Source of the DNA: Petroclostridium xylanilyticum | GTDB taxonomy: Bacteria > Bacillota > Clostridia > SK-Y3 | DNA: 64,000 bases | Direction: 5' to 3' | Assembly (NCBI RefSeq): GCF_002252565.1 | Contig: NZ_NPML01000004.1 | Coordinates: 183,811-247,810, forward strand | Part shown: piece by piece, positions 27,455 through 36,989 of the stretch | Position numbering within the stretch: the first letter of the stretch is position 1 | Layout: each line of letters opens with the position of its first letter | The notes under the pieces: model-generated | The model's database searches: none | What the model saw: only the letters and a program-made list of their open reading frames with translations | Told to the model about the DNA's origin: nothing | Made by a program: the position numbers and the translations under genes

Positions 27455-27591
27455 TAATAGAGTGTATTTAATATTCTCCAAAAATAAAATAACCCTCAGA
27501 ATTAAGGGGTGCATTTAATTTAGTTGATGAATATTATGGAAAGAACGTTGCGGAAAGGCTTAGAGCCTGTTAACGAAGCGGAGGAGATAAT

Positions 27592-28536
27592 GTGAAAGAC
27601 ATCATTTTATTTGATGCCCATTGTGATACCATTACAAAAATCATGGAGAAGAAGCAGGGACTTTATAGAAATGACTGCCATTTAGACATTACCCGCATGA
27701 GAAAATTCAAGGGGTTTATTCAAATATTTGCCGCCTGGATTGATCCTAAATATTGTCCCCACAGCGCACTTAAGAGAAGTTTACAAATTATAGATGAATT
27801 CTTTTTTCAAATTGAACAGAATAAGGAGTACATATCCTTCGTAACAAATTATCAACAAATGATGGAGGCAATCGATAACAATAAAATAGCAGCTTTTCTT
27901 TCTATTGAGGGAGGCGAAGCGCTTCAAGGGGATCTTAGTGTTCTAAGAATGTTATATAAATTGGGAGTCCGAAGTATTTGTCTGACATGGAACGGGAGAA
28001 ATGAGATAGCGGATGGTGTAGGTGAAGAGTGTACAAAAGGAGGGTTAACTGTCTTTGGTAGAGAAGTGATAAGAGAGATGAACAAACTGGGCATGCTGAT
28101 TGATGTATCCCACCTTGCACCTGAAGGTTTTTGGAATGTGGTTTCTACCAGTGCTCAACCAATTATGGTGTCCCATTCTAATTCAAAAAAGATATGTAAC
28201 CATAAAAGGAATCTAACAGATGAGCAATTTAAAGCTGTAATAAAAAGTAGAGGTGTTGTAGGAATCAATTTGTATTCAGATTTTCTTAATGAAAACGGCC
28301 AAGCTGGCGTCCATGATGTCGTAAGACATATTGAACATTTTATGAGCCTGGGGGGAGAAAATAATATTGGCTTAGGAACAGATTTTGATGGAATTGGCAA
28401 AACTCCATATGATATAAACGATGTGAGGGACCTTGAAAGTATATTTGATGCTCTTTTACAATTAAATTATAAACAAGAGCAGGTAGAAAAAATTGCAGGG
28501 AAAAATTTCATGAGATTAATTAGTGAAATCCTGTAA
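27592..28536 (+). CDS. Membrane dipeptidase (peptidase M19)
   Basis: A 314-residue zinc dipeptidase of family M19. Metal ligands are visible in DAHCDT (residues 8-13), in SIEGGEAL, and in the histidines of DVSHL and MVSHSN; GLGTDFDGIG is near the end. It probably cleaves dipeptides, possibly with D-residues from peptidoglycan turnover. The start is GTG 27592 after GGAGGAG. There is no signal peptide, so it is likely cytoplasmic. A 15-bp sequence 41 bp upstream recurs exactly before spoIIM. Confidence 0.92.
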   Translation: MKDIILFDAHCDTITKIMEKKQGLYRNDCHLDITRMRKFKGFIQIFAAWIDPKYCPHSALKRSLQIIDEFFFQIEQNKEYISFVTNYQQMMEAIDNNKIAAFLSIEGGEALQGDLSVLRMLYKLGVRSICLTWNGRNEIADGVGEECTKGGLTVFGREVIREMNKLGMLIDVSHLAPEGFWNVVSTSAQPIMVSHSNSKKICNHKRNLTDEQFKAVIKSRGVVGINLYSDFLNENGQAGVHDVVRHIEHFMSLGGENNIGLGTDFDGIGKTPYDINDVRDLESIFDALLQLNYKQEQVEKIAGKNFMRLISEIL

Positions 28537-28671
28537 TTTTGAATAAATTTAATAAAAAACTTGCATTTTTAGAGCATATATAATAATATAATACTGTGAA
28601 TTAAAGCATTAAATGAATTTCAATTAATATAATAATTCAATAGTTAAAATTATATCAATGGAGGTATAAAA

Positions 28672-29871
28672 ATGAGCTTATTTTTATCAAAAAAAGCTTT
28701 GTCAATCAGTCCGTCTTCCACCCTGGCAATCGATGCAAAATTTAAGAGTATGAAGGCTAAAGGAATAGATGTGGTTGGATTTGGCGCCGGAGAGCCTGAT
28801 TTTGATACTCCTGCCCACATCAAGGAGGCTGCAATTAAAGCCATAAACGAAGGTTTTACCAAATACACTCCGGCCTCCGGTATGCCTCAGCTTAGAGAAG
28901 CGGTTTGCAGAAAATTTAAAAGAGATAACGGTTTGGATTATTCACCTGAACAAATTGTGGTTAGCAATGGTGCTAAACATTCGCTGGTGAATGCATTCAT
29001 GGCAATTTGTGACCCTGGCGATGAAGTTATAATTCCCGCTCCTTTTTGGGTCAGCTATCCTGAAATGGTAAAGATGGCAGATGGGGTGCCTGTATTCCTC
29101 AATACTAGCGAAGAAAATAACTTTAAATTTACGGTTGAAGATTTAAAAAAAGCAATTACTGCAAAAACCAGGGCTCTGGTATTGAACAGCCCGAGCAACC
29201 CTACAGGAATGGTATATTCCAGGGAGGAATTAAAGGAAATTGCTGAAGTAGCTGTACAAAATAACATCTATATTATTTCTGATGAAATATACGAAAAGCT
29301 TATATATGATGGTATGGAGCATACAAGTATCGCCACATTTGGGGATGAAATCAAGGACCTTACAATTATCATTAATGGAGTGTCCAAAACTTATGCCATG
29401 ACCGGATGGAGAATTGGTTATACTGCATCCAATGCAAAAATAGCAAAGGTTATGGGTAGCATTCAGAGCCATGCAACTTCAAACCCTAATTCAATAGCCC
29501 AGGTTGCTGCCATCGCAGCACTGGATGGTCCTCAGGACGATATTGAAGTGATGAGAAAAGCATTTATTGAACGAAGAGACTATATGGTGGACAGGATCAA
29601 TTCTATCGAAGGATTATCATGTTCCAAGCCGCAGGGAGCTTTTTACGTCATGATGAATATTAAAAGTATACTAGGAAAAGAATTTTATGGAAGAGTTATA
29701 ACAAATTCTGACGAATTTGCAGATGTTCTTTTGGAAAAAGCCAATGTAGCCTTAGTACCCGGGTCTGGTTTTGGCGCAGAAGAATATGTCCGATGGTCTT
29801 ATGCAACATCCATGCAAAATATTGTTGAAGGGTTAAATAGAATTGAAAAATTTATAAAAAAAGAGTTATAA
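28672..29871 (+). CDS. Class I aminotransferase (aspartate aminotransferase type)
   Basis: A 399-residue PLP enzyme of the class I/II aminotransferase family. The substrate-proximal NSPSNPTGMVYS, ISDEIYEKLIY with the PLP-binding Asp/Tyr, and the lysine in GVSKTYAMTGWRIGY are all present. Overall it resembles AspC/AspB of Gram-positives (aspartate plus 2-oxoglutarate). Exact substrate preference cannot be read from sequence; aromatic activity is possible. ATG 28672 has GGAGG upstream. A heptamer-containing hairpin follows the stop. Confidence 0.9.
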   Translation: MSLFLSKKALSISPSSTLAIDAKFKSMKAKGIDVVGFGAGEPDFDTPAHIKEAAIKAINEGFTKYTPASGMPQLREAVCRKFKRDNGLDYSPEQIVVSNGAKHSLVNAFMAICDPGDEVIIPAPFWVSYPEMVKMADGVPVFLNTSEENNFKFTVEDLKKAITAKTRALVLNSPSNPTGMVYSREELKEIAEVAVQNNIYIISDEIYEKLIYDGMEHTSIATFGDEIKDLTIIINGVSKTYAMTGWRIGYTASNAKIAKVMGSIQSHATSNPNSIAQVAAIAALDGPQDDIEVMRKAFIERRDYMVDRINSIEGLSCSKPQGAFYVMMNIKSILGKEFYGRVITNSDEFADVLLEKANVALVPGSGFGAEEYVRWSYATSMQNIVEGLNRIEKFIKKEL

Positions 29872-29878
29872 TAGAAAA

Positions 29879-29926
29879 GTAATCAGTTAGGAGTGGGGAG
29901 AGTATTTTTATTCTTAACCCACTCTA
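29879..29926 (+). repeat. Heptamer repeat with hairpin after the aminotransferase
   Basis: GTAATCA, GTTAGGA and GTGGGGA are in 7-bp phase after the stop. AGAGTATTTTT then precedes AACCCACTCTATTTT; parts of the two sides pair (GAGTGGG with CCCACTC, around the central A/T stretch). It may work as a terminator in addition to belonging to the repeat family. Confidence 0.5.
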
Positions 29927-29984
29927 TTTTGATAGATAATATAAAATAACTTTTTCAAAAATTATAACTGAAAGGAAGATGATT

Positions 29985-31415
29985 TTGAAAAATACCTATG
30001 AAAGTCCTTTTAATTCCCGGTATGCCAGCAAAGAGATGCAAGAACTTTTTTCTCCCGATATGAAATTTAAAACATGGAGAAAACTCTGGATAGCTTTGGC
30101 AGAAGCAGAAAAAGAATTAGGACTTAATATAACGGATGAACAGATAGAAGAACTAAAAAAATTCCAGGATGATATCAATTATGATGTTGCTGCCAAACGC
30201 GAGGCTGAAGTCAGACATGATGTAATGGCCCACGTATTCGCTTACGGTGAGCAGTGTCCAAAAGCGAAACCTATTATACATCTTGGCGCTACATCCTGTT
30301 ATGTAGGAGACAACACCGATATCATTATTATGACTGAAGCTTTAAAACTGGTGAAAAAGAAGATTATTAATGTCATGAACCTCCTTGCAAATTTTGCAAT
30401 GGAATATAAGGATTTACCTACCCTTGCATTCACTCATTTTCAACCGGCCCAATTGACAACTGTCGGTAAGCGTGCATGTTTATGGCTTCAAGATTTAATG
30501 ATGGACTTGGAGGACATTGATTTTCAACTTTCAAAAGCAAAATTATTGGGGTCAAAAGGTACCACCGGAACTCAAGCCAGCTTCCTGGAATTATTTGATG
30601 GGAATCATGAAAAAGTAAAGAAGCTTGATGAACTCATTGCCAGGAAAATGGGATATGATAGCGTCTTTCCGGTATCCGGACAAACTTACCCCAGAAAATT
30701 AGACAGCCAAATTCTTAGCGTACTTAGCGGTATTGCACAAAGTGCTTATAAATTCAGTAATGATATTAGACTGCTTCAACACCTGAAGGAAATAGAAGAG
30801 CCTTTTGAGAAAAATCAGATAGGCTCTTCGGCAATGGCTTATAAGAGAAATCCGATGAGAACTGAAAGAATCTGTGCTTTAGCAAGATATGTAATCATCG
30901 ATGCCATGAATCCTGCCATTACAGCATCTACTCAATGGTTTGAAAGGACCCTGGATGATTCTGCAAACAAACGTATAAGTATTCCTGAAGCATTCCTTGC
31001 AGTGGATGCTATTTTGAATATTTACATTAATGTTGTTGACGGCTTGGTTGTCTATCCTAAAGTAATTGAACAACATATCAACAATGAACTGCCTTTTATG
31101 GCTACAGAGAATATTATGATGAATGCCGTGAAAAAGGGCGGCGACCGTCAAGAACTGCATGAAAGGATTAGGGTTCATTCCATGGAGGCTGCAAAGCAGG
31201 TAAAGGTTGAAGGTAAGGAAAACGATTTGATTGAAAGAATCGCAAAAGATGAAATGTTTAATCTTAATTTAGAAGAATTAAAAGAAATTCTAAATCCGCA
31301 TAATTTTGTAGGAAGAGCTCCACAGCAGGTAAACGAGTTTATAAAGGAATATATAGAACCGGTATTAAAAGCAAATCATGATTTGCTTGGAGTGACGGTA
31401 GAATTAAAAGTTTAA
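29985..31415 (+). CDS. purB: Adenylosuccinate lyase
   Basis: PurB acts twice in purine synthesis, releasing fumarate from SAICAR and from adenylosuccinate. The fumarase/aspartase superfamily signature GSSAMAYKRNPMRTER and the upstream GATSCYVGDNTD are intact. AAAGGAAG ends directly against ATG 29979, so TTG 29985, 6 bp away, is the better start (476 residues). It stands alone rather than in a pur operon. A terminator follows within 15 bp. Confidence 0.95.
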   Translation: MKNTYESPFNSRYASKEMQELFSPDMKFKTWRKLWIALAEAEKELGLNITDEQIEELKKFQDDINYDVAAKREAEVRHDVMAHVFAYGEQCPKAKPIIHLGATSCYVGDNTDIIIMTEALKLVKKKIINVMNLLANFAMEYKDLPTLAFTHFQPAQLTTVGKRACLWLQDLMMDLEDIDFQLSKAKLLGSKGTTGTQASFLELFDGNHEKVKKLDELIARKMGYDSVFPVSGQTYPRKLDSQILSVLSGIAQSAYKFSNDIRLLQHLKEIEEPFEKNQIGSSAMAYKRNPMRTERICALARYVIIDAMNPAITASTQWFERTLDDSANKRISIPEAFLAVDAILNIYINVVDGLVVYPKVIEQHINNELPFMATENIMMNAVKKGGDRQELHERIRVHSMEAAKQVKVEGKENDLIERIAKDEMFNLNLEELKEILNPHNFVGRAPQQVNEFIKEYIEPVLKANHDLLGVTVELKV

Positions 31416-31428
31416 TAATCACTTTTAT

Positions 31429-31461
31429 ACACCGGATTTTTTTCGGTGTTTTCTTTTTTTT
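31429..31461 (+). terminator. Terminator after purB
   Basis: ACACCG / CGGTGT with a T-rich loop, followed by TTTCTTTTTTTT. Confidence 0.78.
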
Positions 31462-31499
31462 GTATGATATTGCTAAATCGTAGATAAAATAGTAATATA

Positions 31500-31513
31500 G
31501 TGGATAGTGGACT
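31500..31513 (+). repeat. Two-unit G-type heptamer (GTGGATA, GTGGACT)
   Basis: GTGGATA and GTGGACT are in 7-bp phase 52 bp before the proC start. The first GTG opens an artificially long proC frame. It is a minimal member of the heptamer family. Confidence 0.4.
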
Positions 31514-31565
31514 CTGGGTTGCTATTATCACCGGTCTTACTATAAAAATTAGGGGGGCTTTACGA

Positions 31566-32390
31566 ATGGAATTAAGTAAAATGAAAATAGGATTTATTGG
31601 AGCCGGCAATATGGCCACCGCAATCATCAAGGGGTTGGTTAAGGCTGCAATCGTGGATAAAAAAAATGTACTTGTCAGCGATTTGAATTGTAATAAATTA
31701 AAGGCAATGGAAGATATGGGCATACAAGCTGCCAGTAACAATATTGCTCTTGTTGAAAACAGTGATATTATTATCCTTGCAGTAAAACCGAATATTTACA
31801 ATGTTGTATTAAAAGAAATTTCGAGCATTGCAAATATAACAAATAAAATTTTTGTTTCAATCGCTGCAGGAATTTCAATAAAATACATCAAGAGCTTTTT
31901 TAAAGAGGATGTAAAAGTAATTAGGACCATGCCTAATACTCCTGCTTTAATAGGAGAAGGAATGACGGTAACTTGCTATGAACCACCGGTTACCGAATAT
32001 GAATTTGCATTAGTAAACGAGATATTCAAAAGTATTGGTAAAGTTGAATCAATCAATGAAAATTATATGAATGAAGTAGTTGCAGTAAATGGCAGCAGTC
32101 CGGCTTATGTTTATATGATGATTGAAGCTATGGCAGATGCTGCCGTTATTAGAGGAATTCCAAGGGATATGGCATACAGGCTTGTTTCTCAATCTATCAT
32201 GGGAGCAGCAAAAATGGTGCTGGAAACCGGCAAACACCCGGGAGAGTTAAAAGATGCAGTCTGTTCCCCTGGCGGTACAACTATTCAGGCAGTATATCAG
32301 CTGGAAAAAAGCGGATTCCGTTCTTCATTGATGGACGCAATGGAAAAATGTACCGAAAAGGCTATTGAGTTGAGCAAAAAATATATCTAA
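31566..32390 (+). CDS. proC: Pyrroline-5-carboxylate reductase
   Basis: ProC makes the last step of proline synthesis. The Rossmann motif GFIGAGNMATAIIKGL is at the N-terminus, followed by RTMPNTPALIGEGMT and the C-terminal DAVCSPGGTTIQAVYQLE, all family signatures. AGGGGGG upstream of ATG 31566 sets the start (274 residues); the longer frame from GTG 31500 begins in a repeat. A DUF3866 gene follows 31 bp downstream. Confidence 0.95.
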   Translation: MELSKMKIGFIGAGNMATAIIKGLVKAAIVDKKNVLVSDLNCNKLKAMEDMGIQAASNNIALVENSDIIILAVKPNIYNVVLKEISSIANITNKIFVSIAAGISIKYIKSFFKEDVKVIRTMPNTPALIGEGMTVTCYEPPVTEYEFALVNEIFKSIGKVESINENYMNEVVAVNGSSPAYVYMMIEAMADAAVIRGIPRDMAYRLVSQSIMGAAKMVLETGKHPGELKDAVCSPGGTTIQAVYQLEKSGFRSSLMDAMEKCTEKAIELSKKYI

Positions 32391-32421
32391 AAATATTTTA
32401 AATCTGGTTAGGGAGATTATA

Positions 32422-33489
32422 TTGATTAGAAAAAGGTTGGCTATTGTCCGTGAAATACTGGATGTTGACAATGATATCACTGAACTGCTGGTTGAAGTGG
32501 AAAATGACTTTCAGAAAGCATTAAACTATAATAAGATTACTGGGAATGCCAAAGTTGGTGATAAAGTCTTACTGAATACAAATGCGGTTTATTTAAACCT
32601 TGGCACCGGAGGACATCATTTTGTAATTTGCAATTATAGCAATACCAATGGTGAGTTTACTACAGCCTCAGGGCATATCATTAAGCTGAGATATACTCCA
32701 ATACAGTTGAAATGCTTAACTGTTGAGGAACCTCAAAGTCCTTATCATCAAATCATCCAGGGTAAGGATAATATAGAAGGAATGAAAGTTTTAATTGCAC
32801 CTTTACACAGTATGCTATCTCCGGCTGTCCATGTTCTTAAACACTACCGCAAAGACTTAAAAATCTCTTATATCATGACGGACAGCGCATGTTTGCCTAT
32901 TGCTTACAGCAAGACAGTTAAAGCGTTAAAGAACCAACAGTTGCTGGATTATACGATTACTTGCGGACAGGCATTCGGCGGAGATTTTGAGTCTGTAAAT
33001 GTTTATACAGCACTTATAGCAGCCAGATATATATGCAAAAGTAATATGGCTGTTATTGCGCCCGGACCGGGGGTAGTTGGTACAGGTACCATGTTAGGAT
33101 TTTCAGGTATTGAAGAAGGTCATATTATCGATGCAGTAAATACATTGAAAGGTGTTCCTATTATTATTCCAAGAATAAGCTTTGCTGACAGCAGAGAACG
33201 TCATAAGGGCATCAGCCATCATACTCTAACCATTTTAAGTAAAATATCGTATTCTTCTGCCTTTATAGGTATTCCGATTTTACAAGAAGAAAAAAGGAAT
33301 ATCATCACCAGGCAAATAATAGATAATGGTATAGATAAAAAGCACCGGATTAAGTATGTCAAGGAACAAACGCTGGATATCCTTGAACGAAGGAATGTTT
33401 CTGTCAAAACGATGGGAAAAGGAATAAACCAGGACCCTGATTTTTTTAAAGCGGTTGGTGCAGCAGCTACTCTTGCATTAAATATTTAA
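32422..33489 (+). CDS. DUF3866 family protein
   Basis: A 355-residue protein of the DUF3866 family, widespread in Gram-positive bacteria and without known function. Recognisable parts are LNTNAVYLNLGTGGHHFVI, LHSMLSPAVHVLKHY and IAPGPGVVGTGTMLGFSG. It is soluble, with an alternating beta/alpha look in the second half. TTG 32422 is preceded by GGGAG. Its place after proC and before spoIIM suggests a housekeeping or sporulation link, but no function should be inferred. Confidence 0.82.
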   Translation: MIRKRLAIVREILDVDNDITELLVEVENDFQKALNYNKITGNAKVGDKVLLNTNAVYLNLGTGGHHFVICNYSNTNGEFTTASGHIIKLRYTPIQLKCLTVEEPQSPYHQIIQGKDNIEGMKVLIAPLHSMLSPAVHVLKHYRKDLKISYIMTDSACLPIAYSKTVKALKNQQLLDYTITCGQAFGGDFESVNVYTALIAARYICKSNMAVIAPGPGVVGTGTMLGFSGIEEGHIIDAVNTLKGVPIIIPRISFADSRERHKGISHHTLTILSKISYSSAFIGIPILQEEKRNIITRQIIDNGIDKKHRIKYVKEQTLDILERRNVSVKTMGKGINQDPDFFKAVGAAATLALNI

Positions 33490-33612
33490 ATTAATTTATT
33501 GTGCAAGACAAATATGATGGAAAGAACGTTGTACCTATTTTATTTAAAATTATGTAATTTTTCTCCTCCTCTACGCATAGAATTTCTATGAAAGCACTGG
33601 AGGGGATAGAGC

Positions 33613-34251
33613 TTGACGAGGACTCTGAATGATGTGATAAAAAACCACTTTATGAAAAATTTAATGTTATATATTATTACAATTTTATCATTTACAATTG
33701 GTATAGCTACAGGAGCTTTTACTGTTAATGCACTGAGTAATTCACAGGTAGAAGAACTCTTTTCATATATCCAGGAATTTTTTTATATTGTTAATACACA
33801 GAACGTTAATGCTTCAGAGCTGTTTAAACTGTCCATTTTCAACAATATTAAAACATTAGCATTGTTGTGGATACTGGGTATTACTGTAATTGGAATTCCC
33901 CTTATTTTAATTATAATAGGTATAAAAGGGTTCATGATAGGCTTTACAGTTGGTTTCTTAATTAAATGTCTCAGTTTTAAAGGCGTACTGTTTACATTCC
34001 TTGGTATATTGCCTCAAAGTTTGATTATAATTCCGTGTTATATTGTTTTGGGAATTATTTGCATCAATTTTTCTCTTTCTATGATAAGAAACAAAACAAA
34101 AATAAAATATAGAAGAGAAGATATCAAAACACAATTTTTATCGTATAGTACACTTGTCCTATTAATATTTTTACTTTTAACAATCGGTAGTATTATTGAA
34201 GCATATATAACGCCTGTTTTTATTAAATCAATTACAGTAACTTTTATATGA
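33613..34251 (+). CDS. spoIIM: Stage II sporulation protein M
   Basis: SpoIIM is a polytopic membrane protein of the SpoIID-SpoIIM-SpoIIP peptidoglycan-degrading machine that drives engulfment of the forespore. This 212-residue protein has about five hydrophobic segments, and starts at TTG 33613 with GGAGGGG 8 bp upstream. CATAGAAT at 33577-33584 resembles a sigma-E -10 element, in line with mother-cell expression of spoIIM, but the -35 is unclear. It is followed by xerD, as in Bacillus-type gene order. Confidence 0.88.
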   Translation: MTRTLNDVIKNHFMKNLMLYIITILSFTIGIATGAFTVNALSNSQVEELFSYIQEFFYIVNTQNVNASELFKLSIFNNIKTLALLWILGITVIGIPLILIIIGIKGFMIGFTVGFLIKCLSFKGVLFTFLGILPQSLIIIPCYIVLGIICINFSLSMIRNKTKIKYRREDIKTQFLSYSTLVLLIFLLLTIGSIIEAYITPVFIKSITVTFI

Positions 34252-34379
34252 TTTTGGAATTAATTGTATAAGCTTAATAAACTATGTCAATAATAATTTA
34301 ACGAAAGTAATTAAAATATTTTAAAATACTTATTGGATTAATACTTTATCGCTTATGTTAAAAAAATGTAATTTTATGC

Positions 34380-34404
34380 AGGAATTTAGAAAAATTTGAA
34401 GAAT
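34380..34404 (+). promoter_or_regulatory. Candidate sigma-H promoter upstream of xerD
   Basis: AGGAATT (34380-34386) and GAAT (34401-34404) are 14 bp apart, and the flanks (GC before, TTAGAAAAATTT between) look very like Bacillus spoVG. It lies 80 bp before xerD in a 232-bp gap that holds nothing else clear. It has the same spacing as the element before spoVS. Confidence 0.5.
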
Positions 34405-34483
34405 ACTATGTACAAATGTTAAATTTTTCTGTAAAATATATTTAATTGAAACATCGCTATCAACTAAATTGTGAAGGAGATCG

Positions 34484-35374
34484 TTGAAAATGGAAGTTCT
34501 TGTTCAAAAATTTGTTGATTTTCTTGAGAATGAGAAAGGGTTATCGGACAATACCCTACAATCTTATCGGAGAGATGTACAACAGTACATATCCTACTTA
34601 AAAGAAATGAATATCTCAAACATTGCAGGTGTAAATAAAACTGCGGTTATTACATACCTTTTGTATCTGCAAAAAAAGGGAAGAGCTACTTCTACAATTT
34701 CAAGAAATCTTGCTTCAATTCGTTCTTTTTACCAGTATTTAAATAAAATTAATATCGTTGAACAAGACCCAACACAAAACCTTGAATCTCCTAAAGTTGA
34801 AAAAAAACTTCCTCAAATTTTATCTACACAAGAAGTTGAACTACTGTTAGAACAACCTAAATGTGTTGATCTTAAAGGTTATAGAGATAAAGCAATGTTG
34901 GAACTGTTATATGCTACTGGTATCCGTGTTTCTGAATTAATATATCTGGATCTGGAAGATATTAATCTTGAAATGGGATTTATTAAATGTAACAAGGGAA
35001 ATAAAGAGAGAATTATCCCATTAGGTACTATTGCAGTTAGTGCTCTGGAAGATTACATAAATAAAGCAAGACCCATGATGATACAGAATCCCAATGAAAA
35101 AGCTCTTTTTGTAAACTGCAATGGTCGAAGATTAACGCGTCAGGGATTCTGGAAAATTATAAAGCTATATAAGAATCAAGCAAAAATAAATAAAGAAATC
35201 ACTCCCCATACACTTCGGCATTCTTTTGCTGCACATCTTTTAGAAAATGGGGCAGATTTGAAATCAATACAAGAAATGTTAGGGCATTCAGATATATCTT
35301 CAACACAAATTTATGCCCAGCTAACAAAAAATAAAATAAAAGAGGTATATAAGAAAACACATCCAAGGGCTTAA
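34484..35374 (+). CDS. xerD: Site-specific tyrosine recombinase XerD
   Basis: A 296-residue tyrosine recombinase that resolves chromosome dimers at dif. The N-terminal SAM-like core-binding domain (LSDNTLQSYRRDVQQY) is followed by the catalytic domain with Arg148 (ATGIRVSEL), Lys near 171, His242/Arg245 (HTLRHSFAAHLL), His268 and Tyr277. AAGGAG at 34474-34479 suits TTG 34484; ATG 34490 is possible. No mobile-element features surround it, so a housekeeping XerD fits. The stop codon lies in the loop of a terminator hairpin. Confidence 0.92.
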   Translation: MKMEVLVQKFVDFLENEKGLSDNTLQSYRRDVQQYISYLKEMNISNIAGVNKTAVITYLLYLQKKGRATSTISRNLASIRSFYQYLNKINIVEQDPTQNLESPKVEKKLPQILSTQEVELLLEQPKCVDLKGYRDKAMLELLYATGIRVSELIYLDLEDINLEMGFIKCNKGNKERIIPLGTIAVSALEDYINKARPMMIQNPNEKALFVNCNGRRLTRQGFWKIIKLYKNQAKINKEITPHTLRHSFAAHLLENGADLKSIQEMLGHSDISSTQIYAQLTKNKIKEVYKKTHPRA

Positions 35375-35387
35375 TAGGGCCCTTTTT
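35365..35387 (+). terminator. Terminator overlapping the xerD stop codon
   Basis: AAGGGC (35365-35370) pairs with GCCCTT (35379-35384), followed by TTTTT. The TAA of xerD lies in the loop, so a translating ribosome would cover the hairpin until release. Confidence 0.7.
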
Positions 35388-35407
35388 GTATTAATAATAT
35401 GAAAATA

Positions 35408-35442
35408 GTGGGGGGTGGATAGTGGGGAGTGGGGAGTAAAAC
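35408..35442 (+). repeat. G-type heptamer repeat, 5 units, between xerD and pdp
   Basis: GTGGGGG, GTGGATA, GTGGGGA, GTGGGGA and GTAAAAC run in exact 7-bp phase. The array is in an open frame that joins the pdp gene, but the Shine-Dalgarno places the true start 60 bp later. Confidence 0.8.
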
Positions 35443-35503
35443 CGAAACCACAAAAAAGTCCGTTTTAGCAGGAAATTTTTTGAATTACAGGAGGGTAACC
35501 GGG

Positions 35504-36829
35504 ATGAGAATGTACGATATTATTGCTAAAAAAAGAGATGGGATGGAACTTACCGGTGACGAGATTGAATTTTGGGTAAAAGGCTACACAAATGGGACTA
35601 TTCCTGATTATCAAATATCAGCTTTGCTCATGGCAATTTTTTTGAAAGGAATGAGTAAAAGAGAAATAGTAGATTTAACAATGTCTATGGTTGAATCAGG
35701 GGAAATATTGGATTTATCCAATATTTCTGGTATAAAGGTAGATAAGCACAGTACAGGGGGAGTAGGAGATAAAACTACCCTTGTTTTAGGTCCATTGGTT
35801 GCTTCTGCTGGTGTTCCCGTGGCCAAAATGTCGGGAAGAGGATTGGGACATACAGGTGGTACGATAGATAAATTAGAATCAATTCCCGGTTTTAATACTC
35901 AAATAGACCAGAAAAAGTTTATAGATTGTGTGAACAAAGTGGGTATTGCGATAGTTGGCCAAACGGGAAATCTGGTACCTGCAGATAAAAAAATTTACGC
36001 ATTAAGGGATGTAACTGCAACAGTAAATAATATACCCCTTATTGCCAGCAGTATAATGAGCAAAAAAATTGCTGCAGGCTCGGATGCAATCCTGCTAGAT
36101 GTTAAAACCGGCAGCGGAGCTTTTATGAAAGATGTTGACACGGCTTTTGAATTGGCCCGGGAAATGGTTGAAATAGGTATGGGAGTTGGCAAAGATGTTA
36201 TTGCAGTGATTAGTGACATGGACCAGCCACTAGGTTATGCTGCAGGCAATTCCCTTGAAGTAATGGAAGCCATAGATACACTCAAAGGCGCAGGTCCACA
36301 GGATCTTACAGACTTGTGCCTTACCCTGGGGGCTTATATGTTGATATTAAGCAAAAAAGTACATTCCGTAGAAGAAGGTAAAGTAATTTTAAATGAAAAA
36401 CTTCAATCCGGGGAGGCACTTCAAAAATTATCACAATTGATAGAAAGCCAGGGGGGAGAAAAAGCTGTAATAAATAATTACAATCTATTTCCTCAAGCAA
36501 AATATATAGTTGATGTTCATTCTGCAACTGAAGGTTATATATCCCATATTGACAGCGAAAAAATAGGAATTGCAAGTTTGGTTAGTGGCGCCGGACGAGT
36601 TACCAAAGAGAGTTCTATAGATTTAAGTGCAGGAATCGTCTTAAACAAAAAATTGGGAGATAATGTTGCGAAAAATGAAACACTGGCAACTATTTATACA
36701 AATAATGAATCAAAAATAAACGAGATAGCCGGTTTGATTTTAACTGCCTATCGCATTACCGGTGAACCTGTACAGGCAAATAATTTAATTTACGGCGTTG
36801 TAGATAAAAATGGAATGCAAAAATTTTAA
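35504..36829 (+). CDS. pdp: Pyrimidine-nucleoside phosphorylase
   Basis: A 441-residue nucleoside phosphorylase II enzyme that splits uridine or thymidine with phosphate to give base and (deoxy)ribose-1-phosphate. The glycosyltransferase-type signature [20 protein letters not shown] is complete, and the phosphate loop [12 protein letters not shown] is present. AGGAGGG at 35489-35495 supports ATG 35504. It lies between xerD and dacF, an order also known from Bacillus (xerD, then drm, punA, dacF), which fits a nucleoside-salvage neighbourhood. Confidence 0.93.
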   Translation: MRMYDIIAKKRDGMELTGDEIEFWVKGYTNGTIPDYQISALLMAIFLKGMSKREIVDLTMSMVESGEILDLSNISGIKVDKHSTGGVGDKTTLVLGPLVASAGVPVAKMSGRGLGHTGGTIDKLESIPGFNTQIDQKKFIDCVNKVGIAIVGQTGNLVPADKKIYALRDVTATVNNIPLIASSIMSKKIAAGSDAILLDVKTGSGAFMKDVDTAFELAREMVEIGMGVGKDVIAVISDMDQPLGYAAGNSLEVMEAIDTLKGAGPQDLTDLCLTLGAYMLILSKKVHSVEEGKVILNEKLQSGEALQKLSQLIESQGGEKAVINNYNLFPQAKYIVDVHSATEGYISHIDSEKIGIASLVSGAGRVTKESSIDLSAGIVLNKKLGDNVAKNETLATIYTNNESKINEIAGLILTAYRITGEPVQANNLIYGVVDKNGMQKF

Positions 36830-36929
36830 ATTAGCTTAGTTCTTGGAATCATATTTAAGTTAGCACAACGCGTTAAATTAATAAAATAAAGATGGCAGCT
36901 TATCTTTTAAAAGATTAATCCAAGTTTGC

Positions 36930-36958
36930 GAATAAGATGAAATATTACTGCATAACAT
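36930..36958 (+). promoter_or_regulatory. Possible sporulation (sigma-E/K type) promoter of dacF
   Basis: GAATAAG (36930-36936), 14 bp, then CATAACAT (36951-36958) matches the CATAnnnT -10 element of mother-cell sigma factors, 32 bp before the dacF start. The -35 match is weak. Bacillus dacF is a forespore gene, so this reading is tentative. Confidence 0.3.
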
Positions 36959-36989
36959 AAACTAAGGAAAAAACCAGGAGGTTATGATT

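Noticed and set aside
34484..35374. XerD as an integrase of a mobile element
   Set aside because: No attachment repeats or phage genes surround it, the length and motifs fit the housekeeping enzyme, and the gene order matches Firmicutes chromosomes.
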